Of a stretch of 64,000 nt of DNA, positions 26,095 through 34,705 are shown piece by piece. Location: positions 62,001-126,000 of the forward strand of contig NZ_JHXK01000011.1 of assembly GCF_000621745.1 (NCBI RefSeq), read 5' to 3'. Within the stretch, counting starts at the first letter, position 1, and every line of letters starts with the position of its first letter. The DNA is from Clostridium beijerinckii HUN142. GTDB lineage: Bacteria > Bacillota > Clostridia > Clostridiales > Clostridiaceae. The translations under genes were made by a program, and so were the position numbers. A model generated the notes under the pieces. The model did no database searches. It saw only the letters and a list, made by a program, of their open reading frames with translations, and had not been told where the DNA came from.

Positions 26095-29000
26095 CTATTT
26101 TTCTTCTCTCCACTTATCATTAGTTCCTGTTTTAGAAACTAATGCTTTGTTTACTTGATAAAGAATTTCACTAAAGAATCTTTCAGGCAGTGTTTCTATT
26201 GATACTATATTTTGCTTATAGGTTTTCTCATCCATATAAGCATATTTTGACATAGTTCCTAATTTATAAAAACATAAATCATAAACTGTTGCTTCTTCAT
26301 TTTCATAGCCTACAGATACGCCGCTGAAATTCAGCCCAGATTCTACTTTATAACTACTGTCTTCTTTATAAAAAGCATAATAACCGCCACCATCTCCAAT
26401 GGCTCCTCTAATCCAACCAAAGTCTGTTAGCTTGCCAAGCAAGGACAAACCATTTAACATAGTTCCACCAAAGCGTTCCACAGTATTTTTCTTCTTTTCT
26501 TCTTCTGTAACAGTAAATATTTCTCTATTTAGCTGTTCAAAAGGCTGTTTAATTTCATAGTTTTCAAATTGTTCTTTCCATAAAGCTATGTCTTCACTAT
26601 TTAATTCAATAGGATGAACAATTCCTATTATCATTCCATCTTGTAATTCATACTCTTCCTCATCTTTAGTATTAAAGCTGCCATCCTCCATATATCTGAA
26701 ACTTCCATTTAAAACATTGTCTTTATAAACACCCCAAACAAGACCTATAGCAAACTTATGCATAATAGGATTTTCAACAAAAAGTTTTATCCAAGATTCT
26801 TTTGTCCATTTTCTATTGCTAGATAAGGCCATTTCTAGACGAATCACTTGTATATTAGCAACTGTTTTTAACTGTTTCTTTAAATTTTTAAATTCTTCAG
26901 AAGCTTCCTTTGCCTTAACTTCATCATCCTTCTTAGCTGGAGTTGGCAGGCTTTTAAGCTTTTTGCCACTTTCATCAGTTACTTCTAAAGTAAGCTCTGG
27001 AGTAAGTGATGCTGTAAATTTTCTATTTCCATAATCAAAAACTCTTTCTCCCCTTACATCAAAGCCTAAATTTGTAACTATCCTATCAGAAAGCTCTTCT
27101 ATGTCTATTCCAATTTGCTCTGCCGCAAATTTAAGAGCTGAAGCTGCTGCATTTTTAACTTGCTTAAATTTAAACTTTCTTGATATATTGTCTACTATTA
27201 TCAAAGCCTCATTACTTCCATTTAGAGCAAGAGCCTTAACTGCTTCACTAGCTATTGTACCTCTTGAATTCTTAGGCCACTCTTCTATATTCTTTTTAAT
27301 TAAACTTATTACTTCATAGTCTCCATAAACTGAAGCAAATGGTAGTACCCATTTTTTCTTACTTTCTGCATCTGCATCCAGCCACCTTTGTAGAATTTCT
27401 AAGGCAAGTTTAGATAAGTCCTTTTTATCTAAAAGTTCTCCTACCTTTAAAGCTTCACTACTTAATCCAATTTCAATACAAGAAGCATAACATACAAGCA
27501 TATATTTTATAATTTCACTTTCTGCATAAGCTTCACTATCCTTAAACTTTACCTTTGTCAAAGTATCACAATTCAGCCATCTTAGAGTTGCTGCTTTATT
27601 CCCTTTTAAACCCTGCTTACAGTATTTTAAAATATCTAATTCTTCATTTTTTTCTTCCAAAGCACTTTCTAGATTTAAAGCTTCCCTTATAAGAGCTTTT
27701 ATCTTTTCACTTTTTTCTACTTCCAAGGCTTTGTTTAAGGCTTCCAAAACTTTTTCATCACTGCTCTTTAAAAGCACCTTTACTGCCGATTCCCTAACTG
27801 CCTGTTTTTTTGAACTTAAGCTAGTTATCACCATCTGCTGCTTTATCTTGCTTGAGCTTAAAAGCTTTATTACTGTTTCCTTTACGACTTTAGAGGAATC
27901 GCCTAAATACTCTATAAGAGTTTTTGCACTTTTAGTCTCCTCAAGAGTTTTATTTAAAGTTTCTAAAATTCCCTTTCTACTTTCAGCATCACAATTAGGG
28001 ATATTTTCTATTACCTCTTCTTCCTTTGTTTCAATTAACTTTTCTATAATTTTAACGGCTTGGCTACTTAAGCTATTTCTGACGTAATTACCAAATGCAC
28101 AATGTCCTAAATAACTTATATAGTTTTTAATAGATGCTCCACAACTTACAAGTAGTTCAATGTAAGAATTCAAATCATCTTCCGATGCTTTTTTTCCCTC
28201 GTACTTAAGATAATCATTATACATATTTCTTAATATGTCTGGATTTCCTATGGCAATAAATATATCCATGGCCCTTGAAAACATCGAAGATTGATTTTTT
28301 AACCAAAATAGAATTTTAGAAAAATTAAATGAAGACATGTACATATCTCGTTTTCCAAATAAGCCTTCCAAAGACTTATCTATGTCACTAAAAGAGATAT
28401 TTCCTTCTAAGTATTGTATAAAATCTTCGTAAACCTCTCTTTCAATACCATTCTTGTCCATAAACGTAGAAAATTCATGTATAAAAGCATCTTCTGCATC
28501 ATTTAGGAATTCCTTACCTTCTCCTTTTTGCCAAAGGATGAAGGCCATATAAGCTTTATTCATGCCAAAACACATTTCTGTAGCTTTTTTAAATTCTCCT
28601 ATGTGTTTATCTGCTTCTTCCTTTAATTCTTTTCCATAGGTATAGTTATAATTTAAATTGTTAGATGCTCCAAGCCATGCAATGTATGATTCTCTTTTAA
28701 TTTGAAGCGCATCCACAAGGTTTGATATTACATTATATCTGTTATATTTTAGATAGTTATGTAAATCGTAAAAGAACTCTTTATAATCAAATTCTGCAGC
28801 AAATTTAGTAAATCTTCTTGCTATTTCAGATTCAACGCATATAGTACAACTAATTCCTATAAAAAACCTGAAAACATACTTATTAAGGTTCAAAACTAAT
28901 CTGCTGTCATTTTTTAAAGTTTCCACTATCTCTTTTAAATCTGAAGTTCCCTCTTTTAAATATTCAATTAATGCATCTTTCTGCATTTCAGATATACTAT

Positions 29001-29601
29001 TATTAAATAAATTTCCTATGGATTCAATCATGTCATTTTCTAACCACTGGAAATATTCTTTATCTTTTTCCTTGTAAGCTAAATAAGTTATTATTATAGC
29101 TTTTTCATTTATTTCGCTTATCTTAATAGCTTCTAAAAATGAATCTCTATGCTTTTCATAAAGACTATCATAAAACAATATAAATCCACGATCTAAAGTT
29201 CTTTCCTGCTCAGTAATAGATGTTGCGTAATAAGCTATAACGAAGACTGGGCTTAAACCGTATTTTAAAAACTCTTTATAATAAGAAGTTGGTTTATAAT
29301 AACTTGTCTTATCTAAAGCAAAGAATAATGAAGACTTGCCCATTTTAAATAGTATTCTTAAATATTTTGATAAATAATCATTAGCTTTATGCTTGACTAA
29401 AGAATGATATACACTAACTACAGCATCTAGTACATCAATCTTTAACTGTTTCATATCTATACTAGGAAGTTTATTAAAGAAATCCTCTTCTTTGATGTTG
29501 CCTTCCACATATTCTTTAAAATCATCAATAACTTCATACGTTAAGCCTAAATCTAAAAACACATTACTTATTTTTTCCGTTAAATGCTGTTCCAATCCCA
29601 T
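26095..29601 (-). CDS. DUF4132 protein with HEAT-like repeats, paralogue I (YehI-like)
   Basis: A giant soluble protein of about 1168 residues. The middle (about 540-700) has HEAT-like helical repeats (VVKETVIKLLSSSKIKQQM, AVRESAVKVLLKSSDEKVLEAL). The C-terminal DUF4132 module has NPIMHKFAIGLVWGVYKDN, SFRYMEDGSFNTKDEEEYEL, VHPIELNSEDIALWKEQFEN, ERFGGTMLNGLSLLGKL and a final FSEILYQVNKAL. E. coli YehI (once called MolR) is the reference member, encoded beside a MoxR-VWA-SWIM set. Start at ATG 29601 (MGLEQHLTEK) is preferred, since the alternative GTG 29613 abuts its GAGGAG site. Role unknown; a scaffold for the ATPase/VWA machine is inferred. Confidence 0.85.
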   Translation of the reverse strand: MGLEQHLTEKISNVFLDLGLTYEVIDDFKEYVEGNIKEEDFFNKLPSIDMKQLKIDVLDAVVSVYHSLVKHKANDYLSKYLRILFKMGKSSLFFALDKTSYYKPTSYYKEFLKYGLSPVFVIAYYATSITEQERTLDRGFILFYDSLYEKHRDSFLEAIKISEINEKAIIITYLAYKEKDKEYFQWLENDMIESIGNLFNNSISEMQKDALIEYLKEGTSDLKEIVETLKNDSRLVLNLNKYVFRFFIGISCTICVESEIARRFTKFAAEFDYKEFFYDLHNYLKYNRYNVISNLVDALQIKRESYIAWLGASNNLNYNYTYGKELKEEADKHIGEFKKATEMCFGMNKAYMAFILWQKGEGKEFLNDAEDAFIHEFSTFMDKNGIEREVYEDFIQYLEGNISFSDIDKSLEGLFGKRDMYMSSFNFSKILFWLKNQSSMFSRAMDIFIAIGNPDILRNMYNDYLKYEGKKASEDDLNSYIELLVSCGASIKNYISYLGHCAFGNYVRNSLSSQAVKIIEKLIETKEEEVIENIPNCDAESRKGILETLNKTLEETKSAKTLIEYLGDSSKVVKETVIKLLSSSKIKQQMVITSLSSKKQAVRESAVKVLLKSSDEKVLEALNKALEVEKSEKIKALIREALNLESALEEKNEELDILKYCKQGLKGNKAATLRWLNCDTLTKVKFKDSEAYAESEIIKYMLVCYASCIEIGLSSEALKVGELLDKKDLSKLALEILQRWLDADAESKKKWVLPFASVYGDYEVISLIKKNIEEWPKNSRGTIASEAVKALALNGSNEALIIVDNISRKFKFKQVKNAAASALKFAAEQIGIDIEELSDRIVTNLGFDVRGERVFDYGNRKFTASLTPELTLEVTDESGKKLKSLPTPAKKDDEVKAKEASEEFKNLKKQLKTVANIQVIRLEMALSSNRKWTKESWIKLFVENPIMHKFAIGLVWGVYKDNVLNGSFRYMEDGSFNTKDEEEYELQDGMIIGIVHPIELNSEDIALWKEQFENYEIKQPFEQLNREIFTVTEEEKKKNTVERFGGTMLNGLSLLGKLTDFGWIRGAIGDGGGYYAFYKEDSSYKVESGLNFSGVSVGYENEEATVYDLCFYKLGTMSKYAYMDEKTYKQNIVSIETLPERFFSEILYQVNKALVSKTGTNDKWREEK

Positions 29602-29774
29602 TTTACTTAACACTCCTCATCTACCTATACTTCATTAATAATTTTTATACCTTCTATCTTCATCTTACTTTCCCTACTTAACAATTATGTATTGTCTATA
29701 TCTTATTTTTTGAGATTCTACTGAAATATTGATAATTATGATTAAAATCAGTTCAGTATTTTAGGAAATATCTT

Positions 29775-29936
29775 TTAAATATCATTATTTGTTACATCGC
29801 TATAAATTGTCATGATTGATAACTTCCATGCTACACCTTCATCTTCTTCTATTTTTGTTTTTAATAAGAATTCTTTTGTCTCCTGTGGAAGGGTTAAATT
29901 CACAATAGTTTCTCTCATTCTCTCTTTCCTTTCCAT
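29775..29936 (-). CDS. Possible 53-aa small protein
   Basis: ATG 29936 is preceded by TTGGAG and encodes MERKERMRETIVNLTLPQET and so on for 53 residues, with coding-like composition. No family recognised. It may be real or the tail of a decayed gene. Confidence 0.35.
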   Translation of the reverse strand: MERKERMRETIVNLTLPQETKEFLLKTKIEEDEGVAWKLSIMTIYSDVTNNDI

Positions 29937-29973
29937 ACTTTTTCTCCAACTTATTTAATTGTGTATTTTTTAC

Positions 29974-30100
29974 TTATATATTCTCACCGTATAAATCTCT
30001 AATTTTCCTTATTTTAAAAGCCTTCTCTGCAATTTATCTTGCACTTAGCTCATGACCATATTCCACAACAACATACCAATATATTAAATCTGAAATATTA
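29974..30100 (-). pseudogene. Decayed C-terminal gene fragment
   Basis: Frame reads SDLIYWYVVVEYGHELSAR, an in-frame TAA, then IAEKAFKIRKIRDLYGENI and a stop. It is directly downstream of the 145-aa gene and has no start codon. Likely the end of a gene lost by recombination. Confidence 0.4.
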
Positions 30101-30538
30101 TTATAATTTATATTCTTCTGGTAACTTGTCTCCAATCAATTGAATTAACCTTTTATAAATATGGCTACTTATAACATTTTTTTCTTCTAATCCAAATTCC
30201 ATATCCTCTAATACTAATGGCTTTGAAAATTCTAACACTTCAATTTCCTTGTTATTAAATGCTGTTTTCTTATACTTTTTAACCTTAAGATTTTTCAAAT
30301 TTGTTACATTATTCTTATTAACTTCCTTTAAAACCTCATCCTCAAATGAATAAACCTCAATTCCATTTATACTTAAAGCTTTAGAATTGTCTATTTCCCA
30401 TTTAAATAATTCAATTTCATCATATTCTATATTCATGTAATAAATAAAACCCAAATTATTCTCCATAAATCCCACATAGGATTCTTCAAAACTTCCATAA
30501 TAAATACTTCCTACAGACCACAATCCTGTAATTTCCAT
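30101..30538 (-). CDS. Unknown small protein of the immunity-like island
   Basis: A 145-aa soluble protein starting MEITGLWSVGSIYYGSFE, with alternating strands and a helical end (HIYKRLIQLIGDKLPEEYKL). I do not recognise the family; size and composition resemble other single-domain immunity proteins. The start at ATG 30538 has GGGGAGGTGTTTA before it; the frame is open further upstream but without a site. Confidence 0.55.
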   Translation of the reverse strand: MEITGLWSVGSIYYGSFEESYVGFMENNLGFIYYMNIEYDEIELFKWEIDNSKALSINGIEVYSFEDEVLKEVNKNNVTNLKNLKVKKYKKTAFNNKEIEVLEFSKPLVLEDMEFGLEEKNVISSHIYKRLIQLIGDKLPEEYKL

Positions 30539-30557
30539 TAAACACCTCCCCATTAGA

Positions 30558-30776
30558 CTATACCTCTTCAAACTCATTTTTGCTAACTATTTCATCCAAT
30601 TCATTTGATTCAATTAAGCCTTATGCTAAGAAAAATCCCATATCTTCTCTATTTGAGGCTATATATCCGTTATCACGTATCATTATTTGTCTCTCAGCAT
30701 ATCCATTTACTTTTTCCATATACGTATCGTATTCTTTTCCATTCTCAAACCACTCCCATTTGAACTTTATATACAT
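30558..30776 (-). pseudogene. Small duplicated gene, copy 2: nonsense mutation
   Basis: ATG 30776 begins YIKFKWEWFENGKEYDTYM and NGYAERQIMIRDNGYIA, hits an in-frame TAA at 30621-30623 (GAA in copy 1), then continues SNELDEIVSKNEFEEV to TAG. It lies 44 nt after the 404-codon gene copy 2. The first copy of this small gene (21580-21840) is damaged differently. Confidence 0.7.
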
Positions 30777-30819
30777 TGAATCATTCCTGACTGTTAAATT
30801 TTAACAAGGCAATTTTATA

Positions 30820-32031
30820 TTAAATAAGGTTCTTTATTACTACTGCCGCTCTATTTCTATGTTTACTATCAATTATTCCATCAAAATATAATGAATAACT
30901 ACTACCACAAGCCTTCAATTTACGAAGTATTACATTATTCATATTAAGTGTAATCTTTCTGCCTGTAACTTGATCAATATAACTCTTTTTATCTATATGC
31001 TGTAACCAACATTCAAGAAGCTCTCCAGATTTAACTACAAGCCAGCCGTTACCTCCTTTTATGGGTTCATCATCGCTGCCATATGTAAAAGTTAATGCAT
31101 ATGTATCGTTATCTAACTTCACACTTTCCATATAATATATAGAACATAATTCTGTAAATTCAAATAACTTCTTTTCTTCTATCCGTTCACCGTCAATGCC
31201 ATAAACTACATAGAATATTTCGCTGGGTCTTTCTACATGAAATATGTTTCCGCCATTTGCTGTTACCTCAACTGTCTCATAATTTTTCCAATTGATAACA
31301 GGACTATTCTTTTCAAAATATGCATCAAAAAACATACCTTCTACATAAACTTTACGTTCCTTAATAGATACTCCTTTATCATCAAGCAAGCGATGCAATA
31401 TCACATTTTCATCAATTGTTGAAAAAGCGTGTATTCCTTCTTCGTTATACAAGCATCTACTTACTAATGGCTCTTCTATTTTCACACGCTTTACTGACTG
31501 GAAGTGCTTATCCTTAGAAAATTTGTATTCTCCTAGCTTTGTAGTTTTTTTATTAAAAGTTCCATCAGTATAAGATAATATTTTATCTCCATCTCTAAAA
31601 ATATGTTCAGCTACTGATGCCATTGGTTTACAATCCTCGATATCCTTTCTATCTCCTATAGGAAGACATACAACCCTATTTAAAGAAGTTTTCGAATATC
31701 CAATTACACACCAAATTTCATCATTTGGCCATTGGAACAGATCATATGGGACTCCTTCAGATTCGCAGTAACATGTGGTTTGTAAAGTTTCCACATCCAT
31801 TTTAATATAGCAAAAGTTATCTTTATATTTCTCTAGCTGATCTAAATGTGATGCAATATTAGATACATCTTTATAATTATTTATACTAAAGAATATTTGA
31901 TTCTTTGATGGTAAATAGTACATATGCCCTGTGCTTAGTCGGAAATCAGCATCAATATATATACCATAAAACTCATTGATATGATAATTGCTGATTTTAA
32001 AAATATTGTTATCTATAATTAAATCTTCCAC
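30820..32031 (-). CDS. Unknown 403-aa protein, copy 2 of a duplicated gene
   Basis: Paralogue of the gene at 22494-23708, roughly 85% identical by eye along the whole length, same beta-rich pattern (EFYGIYIDADFRLSTG, FTYGSDDEPIKGGNGWLV). Start is GTG 32031 behind AGGAGGGAAGATT. No signal peptide or known domain. The substitutions are spread evenly and the frame is clean, so both copies may be functional. It is followed by the damaged small gene copy 2. Confidence 0.7.
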   Translation of the reverse strand: MEDLIIDNNIFKISNYHINEFYGIYIDADFRLSTGHMYYLPSKNQIFFSINNYKDVSNIASHLDQLEKYKDNFCYIKMDVETLQTTCYCESEGVPYDLFQWPNDEIWCVIGYSKTSLNRVVCLPIGDRKDIEDCKPMASVAEHIFRDGDKILSYTDGTFNKKTTKLGEYKFSKDKHFQSVKRVKIEEPLVSRCLYNEEGIHAFSTIDENVILHRLLDDKGVSIKERKVYVEGMFFDAYFEKNSPVINWKNYETVEVTANGGNIFHVERPSEIFYVVYGIDGERIEEKKLFEFTELCSIYYMESVKLDNDTYALTFTYGSDDEPIKGGNGWLVVKSGELLECWLQHIDKKSYIDQVTGRKITLNMNNVILRKLKACGSSYSLYFDGIIDSKHRNRAAVVIKNLI

Positions 32032-32165
32032 AATCTTCCCTCCTAATATATTAAATATAAGAAATATTGCTTATAAAATTAAAATTTTGAGAACAATAAA
32101 TCAATACATTTTTAAGTGCTACCTTTGCTAAAACTTGTTTTGAATATAAATATCTTCATAATCTT

Positions 32166-32687
32166 CTACCCTAATGTTTTAATAATTTCCTCGATTGATA
32201 TAGGCATATAATTATTTGCATCAACACCTACATCGTATCTCTTTACTTCATTTTTTAGCATTTCAAGATTATATGTAATATCTGAATGTATATGTCCATG
32301 TAAATGAATAGAACCATGCCCTTTTTTGTTCCATTCCATTATAGGATAATGAAACAGTACAAATTTATAATTTCTATATTCAATTTCATGATAATCTTTA
32401 ATCCATTGAAATAAGTCTTTATTAAAAGCATTATCGTCAATAAAATTATCATGATTTCCTTTTATTAAGTATTTAGTACCACATAATAATTGTAAATAAT
32501 GATTGGCAATTATGCCGCCTTTCATAGTAAAATCCCCTAAAATATAAACTTCATCATTAGGTCTTATAACATTATTCCAATTTTTTATTAATCTTCCATT
32601 CATTTCATCTACCGTATGAAATGGTCTGTTTGTGTGCTTGATGATTTTTTCATGATTAAAATGTAAATCTGATGTAAAATAAATCAT
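32166..32687 (-). CDS. Calcineurin-like metallophosphoesterase
   Basis: A 173-aa cytoplasmic phosphoesterase. Metal-binding motifs are intact: DLHFNHEKII (D7, H9), GDFTMKGG, GNHDN (about 72-76), HYP and HGHIHSD (about 126-132). Residue counts are for the chosen start, ATG 32687 (MIYFTSD), seven codons into the open frame, because AGGAGAG precedes it. Single-domain members of this size are common near phage and toxin/immunity loci; the substrate is unknown. Confidence 0.85.
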   Translation of the reverse strand: MIYFTSDLHFNHEKIIKHTNRPFHTVDEMNGRLIKNWNNVIRPNDEVYILGDFTMKGGIIANHYLQLLCGTKYLIKGNHDNFIDDNAFNKDLFQWIKDYHEIEYRNYKFVLFHYPIMEWNKKGHGSIHLHGHIHSDITYNLEMLKNEVKRYDVGVDANNYMPISIEEIIKTLG

Positions 32688-32755
32688 ATTTCTCTCCTGA
32701 TCCGCCAATATACTATTTTAATTTACCACTCTAACATTAATATATTAGGCAATTT

Positions 32756-33301
32756 CTACATAGTTTCATAATCAATCCAGGTTTCATCTATAAAACCACA
32801 ATTTGTACACCTTGTGCTTATTGTAATCCAGCTAAAAGCATTTACCCATTCCTCTTCACTAAACTCTGTATCTTCACAATTTTCTAAGAAATCTTCTTTA
32901 CCTCCAGATGAAATGGCTACTGATACTTCATGGTGCTCGTCATTACATTTTGGGCATCTCCATAATTTTTTAAATTTTTCCATTGGAAAATCTTCATATC
33001 CCTTAAATCCAGATTTGTCACCACAAACGAATCCATTCCAACCATGAAGATTATCATCAAATATTAAATGTACTTTCCCACATTTTTTACATTTGTATTC
33101 TATTGCTAAATAAAAAACGCCTTCATATTCACATAATGTAATAATTTCGTTCTCATATGCTCCAAGGTAACTTAAAGAAAATTCTTTGTTTCCGCATGTA
33201 CAAGCAATATCTCCTGCCACAAAAAATTCATCATTCTTGCCTCCTTTAGGAATTAATATATTTTTAAGATGTGTCGGTATTGGTAAAATGCTTTTTTTCA
33301 T
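32756..33301 (-). CDS. Unknown protein with four CxxC-type zinc-ribbon knuckles
   Basis: A 181-aa soluble protein. Four knuckles are visible: CTCG (34-37), CKKCG (about 71-75), CPKCN (about 116-119) and CTNCG (about 164-168), which could build two zinc ribbons. Between them are strand-rich segments and an acidic loop (NCEDTEFSEEEW). I do not recognise the family. It belongs to the immunity-like island. Confidence 0.65.
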   Translation of the reverse strand: MKKSILPIPTHLKNILIPKGGKNDEFFVAGDIACTCGNKEFSLSYLGAYENEIITLCEYEGVFYLAIEYKCKKCGKVHLIFDDNLHGWNGFVCGDKSGFKGYEDFPMEKFKKLWRCPKCNDEHHEVSVAISSGGKEDFLENCEDTEFSEEEWVNAFSWITISTRCTNCGFIDETWIDYETM

Positions 33302-33303
33302 TA

Positions 33304-33448
33304 TTTATTCACTCCAATCTTCTAATAGTTTTTTATATTTCTCTATTATCTCGTGCAAATTCTTTTTCAATTAATTCATCAATTGACTTGCATACAATCT
33401 CATCACTTATAGCAAAATTACAGAGTTTAGTTCTAAGCAAATATAACT
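33304..33448 (-). pseudogene. Frameshifted C-terminal fragment, SUKH-like
   Basis: Between the ankyrin and zinc-ribbon genes, one frame reads LYLLRTKLCNFAISDEIV then SIDELIEK, and after a one-base shift NLHEIIEKYKKLLEDWSE and a stop. The closing helix with KKLLEDW resembles SMI1/KNR4-type C-termini. No N-terminal part or start codon remains. Confidence 0.4.
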
Positions 33449-33449
33449 T

Positions 33450-34148
33450 TTACAAGTACCCAAGTTCATAATAATTATTAATTTGTGGATATTTTAATAG
33501 TATATATTTGATTAGCTCATATGAATTTTCATCATACTCTGATTTCTCATGTTCAAGCAAATATCTCCCATCAAGCAATTGAAAGACTTCAATTGCTGTA
33601 ATTTCTTTGCATATAGCGTTTTCTAACAAATATTTAATGGGTTTAAGATCATCATCGTAATTAAATCCTAAAATATAACCATGAATAAGTTCTGAAGTAT
33701 TCAATTTATCAAGCTTACTAAAACATTCTTCATCATATAATAAATCATCAATTAATTGTTTCTCCTCTTCATAGAGTCTAAGACGAATGGAATTATGTGT
33801 AGCTATGAGTAAATCTGCTATATTACAATCATTCCTTGCAAAAAACCACGGTGTATCAATGATTCCAATGTCTGAATTAAGTTCAAATCCATAGTTTATC
33901 AAATACTTAATGACATCAACATCTTTAAATTTAATTGCTTTTATCATAGCATTTTGTCCAGATTTATCCTTTAAATAGGGATTGGCTCCTTTATCTATCA
34001 TATCTTTAAATATATCTAGTGGTAATTTATTAATAATTAAATTATGTAGTATTGTTCTTCCAAACTTATCTGTTTCATTAATATTTTCACTCGTATAATA
34101 TTTAATAATTTCATCATATTGTTTTTCTTTAATCAATTTTTGAATCAT
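33450..34148 (-). CDS. Ankyrin-repeat protein
   Basis: A 232-residue protein. Residues about 25-105 contain ankyrin repeats with the TDKFGRTILHNLIINK, GANPYLKDKSGQNAMIKAIKFKDVDVIKYLINYG patterns; the C-terminal half is helical and divergent. Single ankyrin proteins are known immunity factors in polyimmunity clusters. The start at ATG 34148 (MIQKLIKEK) has AGAGGGAATTAT before it. Confidence 0.8.
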   Translation of the reverse strand: MIQKLIKEKQYDEIIKYYTSENINETDKFGRTILHNLIINKLPLDIFKDMIDKGANPYLKDKSGQNAMIKAIKFKDVDVIKYLINYGFELNSDIGIIDTPWFFARNDCNIADLLIATHNSIRLRLYEEEKQLIDDLLYDEECFSKLDKLNTSELIHGYILGFNYDDDLKPIKYLLENAICKEITAIEVFQLLDGRYLLEHEKSEYDENSYELIKYILLKYPQINNYYELGYL

Positions 34149-34176
34149 ATAATTCCCTCTTTCACTAATGCGTACT

Positions 34177-34350
34177 TTACTCAATTTCATTATCTTCTAT
34201 ATTTTTGCCACATTCTAAAAGGCCTCTAAAAATGAAATCTTCCATATTTTTAGATAATACTTTCATATATTCAGCATCGTGATACACAATTACAATTGGT
34301 ATTTTAATTCTGCTCCATTGATTTCTAATAAAAATTCTTTATATATATTG
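34177..34350 (-). pseudogene. Decayed SUKH-like fragment
   Basis: YKEFLLEINGAELK in one frame and, shifted, IPIVIVYHDAEYMKVLSKN, followed by FIFRGLLECGKNIEDNEIE and a stop. The EFLLEINGAE segment is the common SMI1/KNR4 (SUKH) motif. The beginning is missing. Confidence 0.45.
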
Positions 34351-34397
34351 GGAATGTTGTATTATTCTCTATTAATTATTGCAACATCAATTATTCT

Positions 34398-34430
34398 GCG
34401 GAGTGTTACTGATTTTCAGCACCACTCCGC
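34398..34430 (-). terminator. GC-rich hairpin after the second DUF4132 transcript
   Basis: GCGGAGTG pairs with CACTCCGC and, inside, CTGA with TCAG. It is the most GC-rich stem in the island, 20 nt past the small frameshifted gene. No T run follows on the minus strand, so terminator activity is uncertain. Confidence 0.45.
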
Positions 34431-34449
34431 AAGTTAAAATTTTTGAAAA

Positions 34450-34700
34450 TTATACAACTTGCTCCAGTATGCTTGGATCTTTTATTTTACTATCTTCTGC
34501 TAAAATAGCAATTTTAGATATTATTTCCGCACTCTTTGGATCACTGTCTATAAGTGGTAAGAATAATTTTCCTCTTTGTCCAGAATGAATAGGAATTATG
34601 TTAATAGCACCGCTTCCCATCTTATGGACAACACCACTTCCTCTTTTGTTATAAAATTTTTACGTGAACCTGCCTGCTTTATATTAAAATATAATCTCAT
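34450..34700 (-). pseudogene. Small gene coupled to DUF4132 paralogue II, frameshifted
   Basis: ATG 34700 lies 5 nt after the DUF4132 stop and encodes MRLYFNIKQAGSRKNFITK. In another frame the sequence continues RGSGVVHKMGSGAINIIPIH, LFLPLIDSDPKSAEIISKIA and ILEQVV to a stop at 34450. Adding one A at the AAAA run (about 34638-34645) would join them into one 83-aa protein. The C-terminal part is not a repeat of known immunity families. Tight coupling suggests that it belongs to the DUF4132 machine, but no counterpart follows paralogue I. Confidence 0.6.
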
Positions 34701-34705
34701 GATTT

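Noticed and set aside
20501-34350. Prophage or integrative element
   Set aside because: No integrase, phage structural gene, att-like repeat or tRNA target is visible; the island is better described as an immunity-like gene cluster.
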